Below, piece by piece: positions 36,127-46,473 of a stretch of DNA of 64,000 nucleotides (the first letter of the stretch is position 1; each line of letters begins with the position of its first letter). The notes beneath the pieces were generated by a model that saw only the letters and a list, made by a program, of their open reading frames with translations, had not been told where the DNA came from and did not search any database. The DNA comes from Candidatus Liberibacter solanacearum CLso-ZC1 (lineage in GTDB: Bacteria > Pseudomonadota > Alphaproteobacteria > Rhizobiales > Rhizobiaceae), in NCBI RefSeq assembly GCF_000183665.1, contig NC_014774.1:124001-188000 (forward strand), written 5' to 3'. Both the position numbers and the translations under genes were made by a program.

Positions 36127-36618
36127 ATGATTTCTTGTCGTCAGATGATATTTTTTTCTCTCATTGTTTTTTTCTTGACCTTAGATCAATTAATTAAAAT
36201 AAAACTAGAATCTGTTTTAACCTTACACGAGCCCAAACATATTTTTTCTTTTTTATTCTTGTATTTGACTCATAATACTGGTGTATCTTTTTCGATGCTA
36301 TCAAATATATCACCAAAAATAATTATAAGCATTCGCATATTGATAACCTCTTTTATTGTTTTCATATGGATGAAGAGCGCAAGAAAGAATTTTGCGTTTG
36401 ATATGGGATATATACTAATTATAGCAGGTGCAGTAGGCAATATAATTGACCATTATCTATATGGTTATGTTATTGATTATGTAATGCTACGTACTCAAGT
36501 ATGGTCTTTTGCGATTTTTAATCTAGCAGACTTTTTAATATCTCTTGGAGCATGTATCCTCATATGCAATGAGTCTTTTGACTCTAACAAAAAGAATACA
36601 ATCAGTCATAAAAACTAA
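36127..36618 (+). CDS. lspA: lipoprotein signal peptidase LspA
   Basis: Inner-membrane aspartyl protease that cleaves prolipoproteins. The 163-residue protein has four membrane segments. LTLDQLIKIKLES carries the first conserved Asp region, THNTGVSFSML corresponds to the NxGxxF motif, and the catalytic aspartates are in GNIIDHYLYGYVIDYV and FNLADFLISLG. GNxIDR is normally seen; here Arg is His. The start ATG at 36127 follows GAGAGGCTCCGTGG. mutS lies 150 bases downstream. Confidence 0.9.
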   Translation: MISCRQMIFFSLIVFFLTLDQLIKIKLESVLTLHEPKHIFSFLFLYLTHNTGVSFSMLSNISPKIIISIRILITSFIVFIWMKSARKNFAFDMGYILIIAGAVGNIIDHYLYGYVIDYVMLRTQVWSFAIFNLADFLISLGACILICNESFDSNKKNTISHKN

Positions 36619-36768
36619 AATAAAATAGCATTCAATCCTTAGAAGTATATTAAAACATATTTTTTTATTCTTCTAAATGAAAAGTATATGCCTGATCAGG
36701 AAAAATAACCTGAACAATGTCTTTCTTAATTGACTCTAATTTCAGATATGTAAGGAAATTAATAATAC

Positions 36769-39507
36769 ATGACGAAAGAGTTTTCATCTCAACAAGAATC
36801 ATGCCTTGAAAACATTGATATAGAAAAAGATCTAAAGTCTTCGACTCCCATGATGCGTCAATATATCGAAATAAAATCCATCAATCCTGATAGCTTACTA
36901 TTCTATAGGATGGGAGATTTTTATGAATTATTTTTTGAAGATGCCATTATAGCCTCCCGTTGCCTTGGAATAACCTTAACCAAAAGAGGGAAACACTTAG
37001 GAAAAGATATTCCGATGTGCGGGGTCCCAGTACATACTAGCAATCATTATATTCAAAAACTAATTAAAATAGGACATCGAATTGCTCTATGTGAACAAAT
37101 TGAAACCCCTCTCGAAGCAAAACAACGAGACAAAAAGTCATTAGTTCGTCGTAATGTAGTCCGTCTTGTAACACCTGGAACCATTACCGAAGATCAGCTG
37201 CTTTCACCAACAGATTCTAATTATCTCATGGCAGTCGCTCGTATTCGAACAGAATGGGCAATTGCTTGGATCGATATCTCTACTGGTGTTTTTAAAATAT
37301 CCAAATCAAATCGTAATAGATTGATTTCAGATATCATGCGTATTGATCCACGCGAAGTTATCTTTTCTGAAGAAGAGCTACTAAATTCTGAATACAAATC
37401 ACTCTTTGAAACATTGGGGAATATATCCATACCTCAACCTTGCGTGTTTTTTGACAATGCCGTTGCTGAAAAGCGTATTGTTGACTACTATGGAATAACA
37501 ACTACGGATACCTTTGGATCCTTTTCTCAAGCTGAAAAAACTGCTGCTGCTGCTGCGATTTCCTATATCAAAAAAACACAGCTCTTAGACAAGCCAACTA
37601 TCGGATATCCTGAGCGAGAAGATATAAAATCCATATTGTTTATTGATTCCGCCGCTCGTTCCAATTTAGAAATCCTCCATACCCTCTCAGGTTCTCGCGA
37701 AGGATCTCTCTTGAAAAATATCGATTATACCTTAACGGGAGGCGGAGGAAGGCTTTTTGCCGAAAGAATTGCGTCACCTTTAACCAATCCTCAAAAAATT
37801 AATATCCGCCTTGATTCAATCAATTTTTTCCTTAAAAATCCAGAATTGGTCAAGTCTATACAAACAATATTAAAATCTTCTCCTGATATACCACGAGCAC
37901 TCTCACGTCTCAAAATTGAACGAGGAGAACCACGAGATATCGCCGTTGTTCGCAATGGCATACGCTCTGGCATAGACATGCTAGATGCCATATCAAAAAA
38001 AGACATACCAGAAGAACTACGTGATGCTGTTAAAAAATTACAAAAGTTGCCTCAATCTCTTGAAAAAACACTATCATCAATGCTTTCCGATGACTTGCCT
38101 ACTCTAAAAAAAGATGGAGGGTTCTTACGTGATGGAGCTGATCCATCTCTAGACGAAGCGCGATTGCTCCGCGATCAATCTAAACGTATTATTGCATCTC
38201 TACAATTAAAATACGCAGAAGAAACAAACATAAAAAATATAAAAATAAAACATAATAATCATTTAGGATATTTTATTGAAGTTATTTCCAGTAATGCTAA
38301 AATTTTAACAAAAGATTTTGAATCCAAAGATCGCTTCATACATCGCCAAACTATGACCAATTTAACTCGTTTTACTACCCTTGAGCTTATTGATCTAGAG
38401 AATCGTATTACTAATGCTACAAATCGAGCCTTGTCAATTGAATTAGAAGCCTTTGAAACACTCTCTAAGGCTATAATAGAACAATCAGAATCACTGAATG
38501 ACGCATCAAAAGTAATTGATGTCATTGATGTATCAATTGCTTTAACAACATTAGCTAGAGAACAAAATTATTGTCGTCCAATTGTTGATGATTCAACAAA
38601 ATTTATTGTAAAAGATGGGCGCCATCCTGTCGTTGAAAAAACATTGAAATACCAATCATCAAAACCTTTCATAACAAATGATTGTGATTTATCTTGTTCC
38701 GACGACAAGAAAAATGGAAAGCTTTGGCTCCTTACAGGCCCTAATATGGGAGGAAAATCCACATTCCTACGTCAAAACGCTCTTATTGTTATCATGGCAC
38801 AAATGGGATCTTATGTTCCCGCCTCTTCTGTCCATATTGGTATCGTGGATAAATTATTCTCGCGCGTCGGTTCTGCAGATAATTTAGCAAGTGGACGCTC
38901 TACTTTCATGGTAGAAATGATTGAAACAGCATCCATTTTAAATCAGGCCACTAATCAATCATTTGTTATTCTGGATGAGATTGGGCGAGGGACTTCCACA
39001 TTAGACGGTCTTTCTATAGCGTGGGCAACTATAGAATATCTACACGAAATTAATCTCTGTCGTGGATTATTAGCAACCCACTTCCATGAATTAACAGATT
39101 TATCAAAAAGTTTAGCAAGATTTCATAACGCTACCTTACAGGTTTCTGAAAGCGCTGAAGGGATCGTTTTTTTACACAAAGTCATTCCTGGAATTGCTGA
39201 TCATTCCTATGGAATACAAGTAGGGAAATTAGCTGGATTGCCCCCTTCTGTCATATCTCGTGCATATGAAGTGTTAAAAAAATTCGCAAAACTATATGAT
39301 AAAAATCAAAAAGATGTACGAGAATATGGTCAAATATCAAAACTTCCACCGGAAGAATCAAAGGAAAGTATTTCCAAAAACGATTTGTTTTTGGAAAAAA
39401 TAAATCAAATTGATCCCAATGAAATGACTCCTTTAAAAGCATTAGAAACATTGTACACTTTAAAAGCGTGGGCATTAGAAATATCTTCCGACAACACTTT
39501 AAAATAG
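36769..39507 (+). CDS. mutS: DNA mismatch repair protein MutS
   Basis: Mismatch recognition ATPase. The 912-residue protein has the mismatch-binding domain (MMRQYIEIKSINPDSLLFYRMGDFYELFFEDA, with the conserved Phe-Tyr-Glu), connector, lever and clamp domains, then the ATPase: Walker A GPNMGGKSTFLRQ near 660, SRVGSADNLASGRSTFMVEM, Walker B FVILDEIGRGTSTLDG and THFHELTDL. The C-terminal helix-turn-helix region is present. It is full length with no lesions seen. In Rhizobiales it normally stands apart from mutL, as here. Confidence 0.96.
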   Translation: MTKEFSSQQESCLENIDIEKDLKSSTPMMRQYIEIKSINPDSLLFYRMGDFYELFFEDAIIASRCLGITLTKRGKHLGKDIPMCGVPVHTSNHYIQKLIKIGHRIALCEQIETPLEAKQRDKKSLVRRNVVRLVTPGTITEDQLLSPTDSNYLMAVARIRTEWAIAWIDISTGVFKISKSNRNRLISDIMRIDPREVIFSEEELLNSEYKSLFETLGNISIPQPCVFFDNAVAEKRIVDYYGITTTDTFGSFSQAEKTAAAAAISYIKKTQLLDKPTIGYPEREDIKSILFIDSAARSNLEILHTLSGSREGSLLKNIDYTLTGGGGRLFAERIASPLTNPQKINIRLDSINFFLKNPELVKSIQTILKSSPDIPRALSRLKIERGEPRDIAVVRNGIRSGIDMLDAISKKDIPEELRDAVKKLQKLPQSLEKTLSSMLSDDLPTLKKDGGFLRDGADPSLDEARLLRDQSKRIIASLQLKYAEETNIKNIKIKHNNHLGYFIEVISSNAKILTKDFESKDRFIHRQTMTNLTRFTTLELIDLENRITNATNRALSIELEAFETLSKAIIEQSESLNDASKVIDVIDVSIALTTLAREQNYCRPIVDDSTKFIVKDGRHPVVEKTLKYQSSKPFITNDCDLSCSDDKKNGKLWLLTGPNMGGKSTFLRQNALIVIMAQMGSYVPASSVHIGIVDKLFSRVGSADNLASGRSTFMVEMIETASILNQATNQSFVILDEIGRGTSTLDGLSIAWATIEYLHEINLCRGLLATHFHELTDLSKSLARFHNATLQVSESAEGIVFLHKVIPGIADHSYGIQVGKLAGLPPSVISRAYEVLKKFAKLYDKNQKDVREYGQISKLPPEESKESISKNDLFLEKINQIDPNEMTPLKALETLYTLKAWALEISSDNTLK

Positions 39508-39835
39508 CTTGGCTTAGATCTAAAAAAAATACATCAATAGTAAGAAAATGCAAACAATCCCTTGTATTATTTTTTCTAATAATTGACAAATCTATCAAGA
39601 GCATCATCAGTAAATCTTTACTCTGCACATTTAAAGATATTGTCTAAACTATAAATATCATAGAGTTGTAAATAAAAAAAATCAACCATTTTGATATTAA
39701 AAAGATCTCTCATACAACCGACAAAAAAAATTGAGACATCTTCTAGCCCCTGGAAGAATTTCGACTAATTAAAAACCTTTCCCTTTTGTAAATTACGGCA
39801 TGCGCTTAATCAATATATATATCTATATCTTTTAA
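39508..39835. other. AT-rich convergent spacer between mutS and rne
   Basis: About 330 bases between the two convergent stop codons. I see no gene and no convincing hairpin with a T-run on either strand. Confidence 0.5.
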
Positions 39836-42067
39836 CTACTTACGACGCCTCCACCACCCTATTTTTCTGACGACTGGTTCAGAAGTATTATTATCTGTCT
39901 CAGAGGTAATTGGAAGAGGATTCGGAATAAAACCTGATTCCGCTATCAACTCAGGAGAATCATCCGATGCTAAATTTTGGTTTTGAATATGAGCAGACTC
40001 AATGTCTTGAATTGCTAAAGAATCATCGACAACATGCGTAATAGAACCTAAAACATCAGATGCCACAACATCACTATGTTCTATCACCGGGCGTCTACGC
40101 CTACGTCTCCTTCTTCTCTTACGCACAACAATACCAGAAGATTCATCCAATGCACCCTCAGTATCCCTTGAATTAATACTTTGCTCTATAGAATCATCTA
40201 TTTTATCTTGGGTATTTCCTGATTTTTCTAAATTGGAAATCGGCAATAATACATTCTGATCTTTTTGCGAACATTCAACGTTTTTATTATCTTCCATTTG
40301 AATATGAGAGAAATCAACTATATGCTCAATTTTTACCGGACACTGAACAGGAGATCCCTTTTCAATATTAAAAAGCTTATCTGCTAAACTGAGACCAATC
40401 ACTACATTAATTGAAACACCAAATCTACTCTCATATTCAACAATTGTAGCACGCTTTTGATTCAGTAAATATAAAACGAAGTCTGGGTGAGTATGAACAA
40501 TAATGTTGTGTGTAGTGTATTCTAGTAAATACTCTTCTATACTTCTTAAAATACTTAGCGTTATAGAAGATTGAGAACGAACATATCCTGATCCCTTACA
40601 AGTACTACAAATTTTTGTAGTGCTTTCCAAAACAGAAGACCGAATACGTTGTCGAGACATTTCCAAAAGACCAAAATGAGATATAGAACCTACTTGGACG
40701 CGTGCTCTATCCTTTTTTAAGCTATCTTTAAGCTTCTTTTCAACAGCACGATTATTTCTCTTTTCTTCCATATCAATAAAATCAACGACTATCAAGCCAG
40801 CTAAATCACGAAGACGTAGCTGACGCGCAATTTCTTCAGAAGCCTCTAAATTAGTTTGAAAAGCAGTACTTTCTATAGAATGTTCTCGTGTTGAACGCCC
40901 TGAATTTACATCTATAGCGACAAGCGCTTCTGTCTGATTAATGATAATATAACCCCGAGATGGTAGTGTGACCTCTGTATGATGGAGACAGTCCAACTGA
41001 GCTTCAATTCCAGAATGAGAGAAAATAGGATGCACATCATTATATTGCCGAACTATTTTAGCATAACTAGGCATCAAAAGTTTCATAAAATCCTTTGCTT
41101 CACGATATCCTTTTTCTCCAGAGACAATAATCTCAGTGATATCCTTACTATAAAGATCCCGAATTGCTCTCTTAATTAAGCTACCTTCTTCATAAACCAA
41201 ATGAGGCGCAACTGAATTTAAAGCAAATTCGCGCACATTATCCCAAAGACGCATAAGATATTCAAAATCACGTTTTATTTCAATCTTCGTGCGAGATGCG
41301 CCTGCTGTACGCAGAATGACTCCCATACCTGGCGGAACCTCAAGAGTACGAGCAATCTCCTTGAGGTTATTACGATCAACAGGATTAGTTACTTTGCGAG
41401 AAATAGCCTCTCCTTTAGGAGTATTGGGCATTAATACAGAATATCTTCCTGCCAAAGAAAGATACGTTGTAACCGCTGCCCCCTTGTTCCCACGCTCTTC
41501 TTTAACAACTTGCACCAATAAAATCTGGCGGTTCTTAATCACCTCTTGGATACAATATTGTCTTCGCAACTTTTTAGAAACATTCTCAGAGGAATCAACC
41601 TCAACATTTTCATTGTCAAAAACAACATCGTTGCTCGAACATATTTCATGAGATAGGTTCGTTGTAGAGGCAACATCATCTAATTCAACAGAATTAACAT
41701 CATCATTTATTACAATATCACTATCTACAACACCGCTATCCGTTATTACAACATCACTATCTACAACACCGCTATCCGTTTGCACATTGGATACTTTCAA
41801 TAATGCCTGACGATCAGAAAATGGTATTTGATAATAATCCGGATGGATTTCGAGAAAAGGAAGGAAACCATGACGATTTCCCCCATAATCTACAAAAGCT
41901 GCTTGTAAGGAAGGTTCCACCCGTGTAACCTTCGCTAGATAAATATTTCCTTTGATTTGCTTTTTATGTTCAGATTCAAAATCAAGGTCTTCAACGCGAT
42001 TATCTCGTAAGACAACAACGCGTGTTTCCTCAACATGCGAAGCATCAATAAGCATCTTATTAGCCAT
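39836..42067 (-). CDS. rne: ribonuclease E
   Basis: Endoribonuclease for mRNA decay and rRNA processing. The protein has about 743 residues from the ATG at 42067 (AAGGAG upstream; an in-frame TTG at 42088 is less likely). It has a split S1 domain with an acidic insert at about 90-165, the RNase H-like and DNase I-like catalytic core (VDFIDMEEKRNNRAVEKKLK; IAIDVNSGRSTREHSIESTAFQTNLEASEEIARQLRLRDLAG), and the zinc-link CSTCKGSG near 505. The C-terminal half is short, with a run of nine or more arginines near 670 and a GWWRRRK end, typical of alphaproteobacteria. Confidence 0.94.
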   Translation of the reverse strand: MANKMLIDASHVEETRVVVLRDNRVEDLDFESEHKKQIKGNIYLAKVTRVEPSLQAAFVDYGGNRHGFLPFLEIHPDYYQIPFSDRQALLKVSNVQTDSGVVDSDVVITDSGVVDSDIVINDDVNSVELDDVASTTNLSHEICSSNDVVFDNENVEVDSSENVSKKLRRQYCIQEVIKNRQILLVQVVKEERGNKGAAVTTYLSLAGRYSVLMPNTPKGEAISRKVTNPVDRNNLKEIARTLEVPPGMGVILRTAGASRTKIEIKRDFEYLMRLWDNVREFALNSVAPHLVYEEGSLIKRAIRDLYSKDITEIIVSGEKGYREAKDFMKLLMPSYAKIVRQYNDVHPIFSHSGIEAQLDCLHHTEVTLPSRGYIIINQTEALVAIDVNSGRSTREHSIESTAFQTNLEASEEIARQLRLRDLAGLIVVDFIDMEEKRNNRAVEKKLKDSLKKDRARVQVGSISHFGLLEMSRQRIRSSVLESTTKICSTCKGSGYVRSQSSITLSILRSIEEYLLEYTTHNIIVHTHPDFVLYLLNQKRATIVEYESRFGVSINVVIGLSLADKLFNIEKGSPVQCPVKIEHIVDFSHIQMEDNKNVECSQKDQNVLLPISNLEKSGNTQDKIDDSIEQSINSRDTEGALDESSGIVVRKRRRRRRRRRPVIEHSDVVASDVLGSITHVVDDSLAIQDIESAHIQNQNLASDDSPELIAESGFIPNPLPITSETDNNTSEPVVRKIGWWRRRK
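41709..41780 (-). repeat. 36-bp tandem duplication inside rne
   Basis: Two 36-base units, 41709-41744 and 41745-41780, differ at one base. They encode a twofold repeat of DSGVVDSDVVIT-like 12-residue units within the acidic insert that splits the S1 domain (about residues 96-120). The frame is kept, so the change only lengthens the acidic loop. Confidence 0.85.
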
Positions 42068-42821
42068 GAACTTCTTTCTCCTTGGCAATTCAATCGACAG
42101 TAATCTGAATTAATATAAAACCAGAAAACACGATTGATAGCACTTGGTGACAAAGATATTTTGGATCTCAAATGCGCACTTAGCATAAAATACGAGCTGT
42201 CCCTCTCTTAATTGCACCACACAATTCAAAAACTTTCATGCGACATGAGTCAAACTAACTTATAACTATATCCAAAGACCTTCCTAATGGGAAAATCCAA
42301 CGAAAACTATTCCTATCAACCATCAAAACATAGAAGGTAGGAAAAACCGATTTCTACATCGGGGAAATTACGAAAAAAGAATACGACTTAAAAACCAATG
42401 TTTCCAACCATTATGTATCCTAAATCCTTAAAATAATCACACAATTTTACTAATACATTACTCGTAAAATAAAAAGGCAACCATCTACTAGTAATTTTTA
42501 TATCTTAATATAGCAAGAGGGAAGAAGCGTTTAGTTGTATTTCTAGAGTTTAATTAATTCATTTAGCAATAATTATTCTATACAAGTTATATTTATACAA
42601 CAGAACAAAATCTGAGAAAAAGTAGCATGATTAGTTTACAAAAAATCTTATACCTTCTATATGTAGGAAGAGCTTGTTTTTTTCTTGAAAATCACGCATA
42701 CAAACCTATCTTAGGCTCTAAAAATTACTAAAGGATGCCTTCAATTAAAATTGCATGAGTAGCTTTTGGCATAAAATAAAATGCTTGATAATTTTATGCT
42801 CCAAACGTCGGGGAATTTGTA
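42068..42821. other. long spacer between rne and mrcA
   Basis: About 750 AT-rich bases between the divergent rne and mrcA genes. Many Rhizobiales have an N-acetylmuramoyl-L-alanine amidase gene here; no trace of one can be read in any frame. The region must contain the rne leader and both promoters. No specific element was recognised. Confidence 0.5.
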
Positions 42822-45281
42822 TTGTATTCTCGTATAGTTAGATTTATTGGATATTTTTTTGGCTTTGCCACTTATTCTATTCTAGGTGCCATACTAGGGG
42901 CTAGTATCTATATTGCTAAAATTTCTCAAAACCTCCCTGATTACGCCATCCTTAATTCCTATTCACCTTCTATTACCACTAGAATTCATGCGGGAAATGG
43001 ATCTTTAATAGCAGAGTATGCAAAGGAAAATCGATTATTTTTGCCTATCCATACAATTCCTTCTCACGTTAAATATGCCTTTGTTTCTGCTGAAGATAAA
43101 AATTTCTACTATCATTCAGGAGTTGATATCTTTGGTATTATACGCGCCTCCCTCCACAATATAAAAAATATTGGTTATGGACGCCGTCCAGAAGGGGCTT
43201 CTACTATAACACAACAAGTTGCGAAAAATTTTCTTCTGAGCTCCAATCAAACCATGGATCGAAAAATCAAGGAAATACTCCTTTCTTTTCGCCTTGAGAA
43301 AGCCTACAATAAAGAAAAAATACTAGAGTTTTATTTGAATGAAATTTTTTTTGGATTCAATTCTTATGGAATTGCAAGTGCAGCTCTGACCTATTTTGAC
43401 AAATCAGTAAGCGAGCTAACTATAGAAGAAGCCGCCTACCTAGCAGCACTTCCCAAAGGACCGAGCAACTATGACCCTTTCCGAAAAAACAAAGCGGCAA
43501 TTGCTCGCCGAAATTGGGTCATTGATCGTATGGAAGAAAATAGCTATATATCTCACGAGCAAGCGGTAGTTGCAAAATCAAAATCGCTTAAAATCACAAA
43601 TAGGCAACGCAGATCCCACCTATTTGGAACTGAGTATTTCTCTGAAGAAGTAAGACGCCAAATTATTGATCGTTACGGTGAAAAAGCGCTTTATGAAGAT
43701 GGATTATCTGTGCGTACATCTCTTAATCCACAATTACAATTTCATGCACGAAAAGCTCTTCAAGATGGATTGGTTAATTACGACCAACGTGATGGTTTTC
43801 GCGGACCTATAAAGAAGATAGACTTAAAGAAAGATTGGGGGCATGCACTGGCATCTATCTCTAGTTTGTATGACGTTCCCGAATGGAATATTGCTGTAGT
43901 TCTAGAGGTTTCCAATTCGCATATTACCATAGGACTTCGTCCAACCATCGAATCAAATGGAAAAATTACAACCGAACGGAAAAAAGGGGTAATTGAAGTA
44001 GATTCGATCCGATGGGCTTATAATTCCTTATCCAAAAATCAAAATTCCGAACAAGATCCTCGGAACATTCTATCCCCCGGAGATGTGATTTATGTAGAAC
44101 ATATTGACGAAGGATGGCGATTACGTCAAATTCCAAAACTACAAGGAGGATTGATCGCAATGGATCCTCGAACTGGTCGTATTCTCGCAACTGTAGGAGG
44201 ATTTTCCTATTCACAGTCAGAATTTAACCGATCTACCCAAGCAATGCGTCAACCTGGATCTTGTTTTAAGCCAATTGTATATGCCGCTGCATTAGATAGC
44301 GGTTATACTCCTGCGTCAATAATTATGGATGAACCAATTGAAGTTTTTTCCAGAGGAAATATTTGGAGACCTGAAAATTTTAGCAAAACATCTTCTGGAG
44401 CATATACTTTACGCTTTGGACTCGAGAAATCTCGCAATCGCATGACGGTACGCCTTGCCCATAATATGGGAATGAGCGTTGTCGCCGATTACGCTGAAAA
44501 CTTTGGTGTTTACGACAAAATGCTTCCCGTTTTAGCAATGTCCTTAGGGGCAGGAGAAACGACAGTTCTTCGCATGGTTGCGGCTTATGCAGTTTTTGCC
44601 AATGGAGGAAAACAAATTCGCCCATCATTTATTGATCGCATACAAGATCGATTTGGAAAAACCATCTTCAATCAAGAACAACGTATTTGCGATTATTGCA
44701 ATTATGATACTTGGAGTGGACAAGATGAACCCGAAATAATTGACAAAAGAGAACAAGTGTTGGATCCCATGACCGCATATCAAATTACTTCTATATTAGA
44801 AGGAGCTATTAAACGCGGGACTGCTGCAGGTCAAGTCAGATTAAATAGACCTGTTGCTGGGAAAACTGGTACAAGTAGCAATAATAGAGATGCATGGTTT
44901 ATAGGATACACACCTACACTCGTAACTGGCGTTTATATTGGGTATGATATTCCATCTCCTTTAAAAAACAACGCAACTGGAGGCACTCTTGCTGCACCTA
45001 TTTTTAATGCCTTTATGCGAGAAGCCGTTAAAGAAACCCCCTATGCTCGTTTTGTTGTCCCAACAGGAATGAGCCTTATCCCTATCAACAAATGGACAGG
45101 GATGTTATCTCAAAAAGGGAATCCTGATACAATCATCGAAACTTTTAAGCCTGGGACAGGACCAGCAAAAACTTATACAGTCATTGATGATAATAATAAT
45201 GTTTCTTCTCAAGAAGAAATTTTACGAAGATCTCCTCAAGCTAACAAAGCAATTAATTCTAGCTCTGGAGGTCTATACTAA
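42822..45281 (+). CDS. mrcA: penicillin-binding protein 1A (bifunctional transglycosylase/transpeptidase)
   Basis: Peptidoglycan synthase. The 819-residue protein has an N-terminal membrane anchor, the GT51 domain (FVSAEDKNFYYHSGVD near 90, EGASTITQQVAKNFLLS, FRLEKAYNKEKILEFYLNEIFFG), an OB-like insert and the transpeptidase domain with RQPGSCFKPIVYAAAL (SxxK serine), SRN near 538 and GKTGTSSNNRDAWFIGYTP. It starts with TTG at 42822, preceded by GGGGAA. It is followed by prfB, as in other Rhizobiales. Confidence 0.95.
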   Translation: MYSRIVRFIGYFFGFATYSILGAILGASIYIAKISQNLPDYAILNSYSPSITTRIHAGNGSLIAEYAKENRLFLPIHTIPSHVKYAFVSAEDKNFYYHSGVDIFGIIRASLHNIKNIGYGRRPEGASTITQQVAKNFLLSSNQTMDRKIKEILLSFRLEKAYNKEKILEFYLNEIFFGFNSYGIASAALTYFDKSVSELTIEEAAYLAALPKGPSNYDPFRKNKAAIARRNWVIDRMEENSYISHEQAVVAKSKSLKITNRQRRSHLFGTEYFSEEVRRQIIDRYGEKALYEDGLSVRTSLNPQLQFHARKALQDGLVNYDQRDGFRGPIKKIDLKKDWGHALASISSLYDVPEWNIAVVLEVSNSHITIGLRPTIESNGKITTERKKGVIEVDSIRWAYNSLSKNQNSEQDPRNILSPGDVIYVEHIDEGWRLRQIPKLQGGLIAMDPRTGRILATVGGFSYSQSEFNRSTQAMRQPGSCFKPIVYAAALDSGYTPASIIMDEPIEVFSRGNIWRPENFSKTSSGAYTLRFGLEKSRNRMTVRLAHNMGMSVVADYAENFGVYDKMLPVLAMSLGAGETTVLRMVAAYAVFANGGKQIRPSFIDRIQDRFGKTIFNQEQRICDYCNYDTWSGQDEPEIIDKREQVLDPMTAYQITSILEGAIKRGTAAGQVRLNRPVAGKTGTSSNNRDAWFIGYTPTLVTGVYIGYDIPSPLKNNATGGTLAAPIFNAFMREAVKETPYARFVVPTGMSLIPINKWTGMLSQKGNPDTIIETFKPGTGPAKTYTVIDDNNNVSSQEEILRRSPQANKAINSSSGGLY

Positions 45282-45353
45282 ACCACATGCTAGTATACTT
45301 TCTAAAATCGAACAATGATTTGGTAATTTGTCACTCAAAATAGAAATGAAAAA

Positions 45354-46473
45354 ATGGTATCGATAAACAACGACACCCAAAACATCATCAATGAAATCAA
45401 GCAGTCGATTGAACTGCTTAGGAGGTCTCTTTGACTGGGATAATGCGCTAAAACGCTTGCATTTTCTGAATGACAAAGCTGAAAATCCAAATTTATGGGA
45501 AAAGGTGGAAGAAGCCAAAATATTAATGCGCGAACGCCAACATCTAGATAATGCAGTTTCTTCCTTAAAGGCACTCCAGGATCGACTTGATGACAATATC
45601 GCACTTCTAGATCTTGCTGTAGAAGAAAATAATTCTTCTGTATTGCAAGAGTCCTTGGATAATCTAAAACAACTAAAATTAGATACAGAATACAAACAAT
45701 TTGAAAGCCTCTTTTCTGGCGAAGCCGATTCTAATGATGTTTATCTTGAAGTCCATGCAGGAGCAGGAGGAACAGAAAGCCAAGATTGGGCAAATATGTT
45801 AGTCCGTATGTATATCCGATGGTCCGAAAGAAGAAAATTCAAAATAGATCTCCTTGAAGTACATGATGGAGAAGAAGCTGGTATCAAATCAGCTACATTA
45901 TTGATCAAAGGCCCTAATGCTTATGGATGGTTAAAAGAAGAACAAGGCGTCCATAGACTCGTACGAATATCACCGTATGATAGCAATTCCCGTCGGCATA
46001 CTTCTTTTTCTTCAGTTTGGGTTTATCCAGTTGTAGACGAATCAATTGAAATAGAAATCAATGAAAGTGATTGCCGTATTGATACCTATAGAGCTTCTGG
46101 AGCGGGCGGACAACATGTCAACACGACAGATTCAGCTGTACGTATTACGCATATCCCAACTGGTGTGGTAGTCCAATGCCAACAAGAACGCTCCCAACAC
46201 AAAAATAAAGCTCAAGCTTGGAATATGTTGCGAGCTAAACTTTATGATCTTGAACTACAAAAACGCGAGGAAATAGCAAACATCGGAGAATCCTCTAAAA
46301 CAGAAATTGGCTGGGGAAGACAAATCCGCTCATATGTCTTGCAACCATATCAAATGGTCAAAGATTTACGAACAAATATAGAAAAAAGCTCCCCTTTAGA
46401 TGTCTTAAATGGTGATTTGGATGATTTTATGAAAGCAGCTCTTGCTTTAAAAAAACAACTTAAAGCACATTAA
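45354..46473 (+). CDS. prfB: peptide chain release factor 2, with programmed +1 frameshift
   Basis: Release factor for UGA and UAA stop codons. The natural gene starts at ATG 45354 and reads 26 codons (MVSINNDTQNIINEIKQSIE, then LLRRSL) to an in-frame TGA at 45432-45434. Reading resumes in the +1 frame from GAC at 45433 to 46473, giving about 372 residues. Supporting motifs are the codon-recognition loop SPYDSNSRRHTSF and the catalytic GAGGQHVNTTDSAVRITH. The continuous frame that starts at 45391 is not the real N terminus: it yields MKSSSRLNCLGGLF, unlike RF2. The shift lets RF2 control its own level. Confidence 0.93.
45420..45435 (+). promoter_or_regulatory. prfB recoding site
   Basis: AGGAGGTCTCTTTGAC. 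It combines an internal Shine-Dalgarno-like AGGAGG, a CTT slippery codon, the in-frame TGA stop and the following C, the same arrangement as the E. coli prfB site. Low RF2 favours slipping from CTT into the +1 frame (GAC TGG GAT). This is established for the family; the match is read directly from the sequence. Confidence 0.93.

Noticed and set aside
45391..46473. Continuous 360-codon prfB frame as the full gene
   Set aside because: Its first 14 codons do not resemble RF2. The upstream frame plus the CTT TGA C recoding site restores the expected N terminus.
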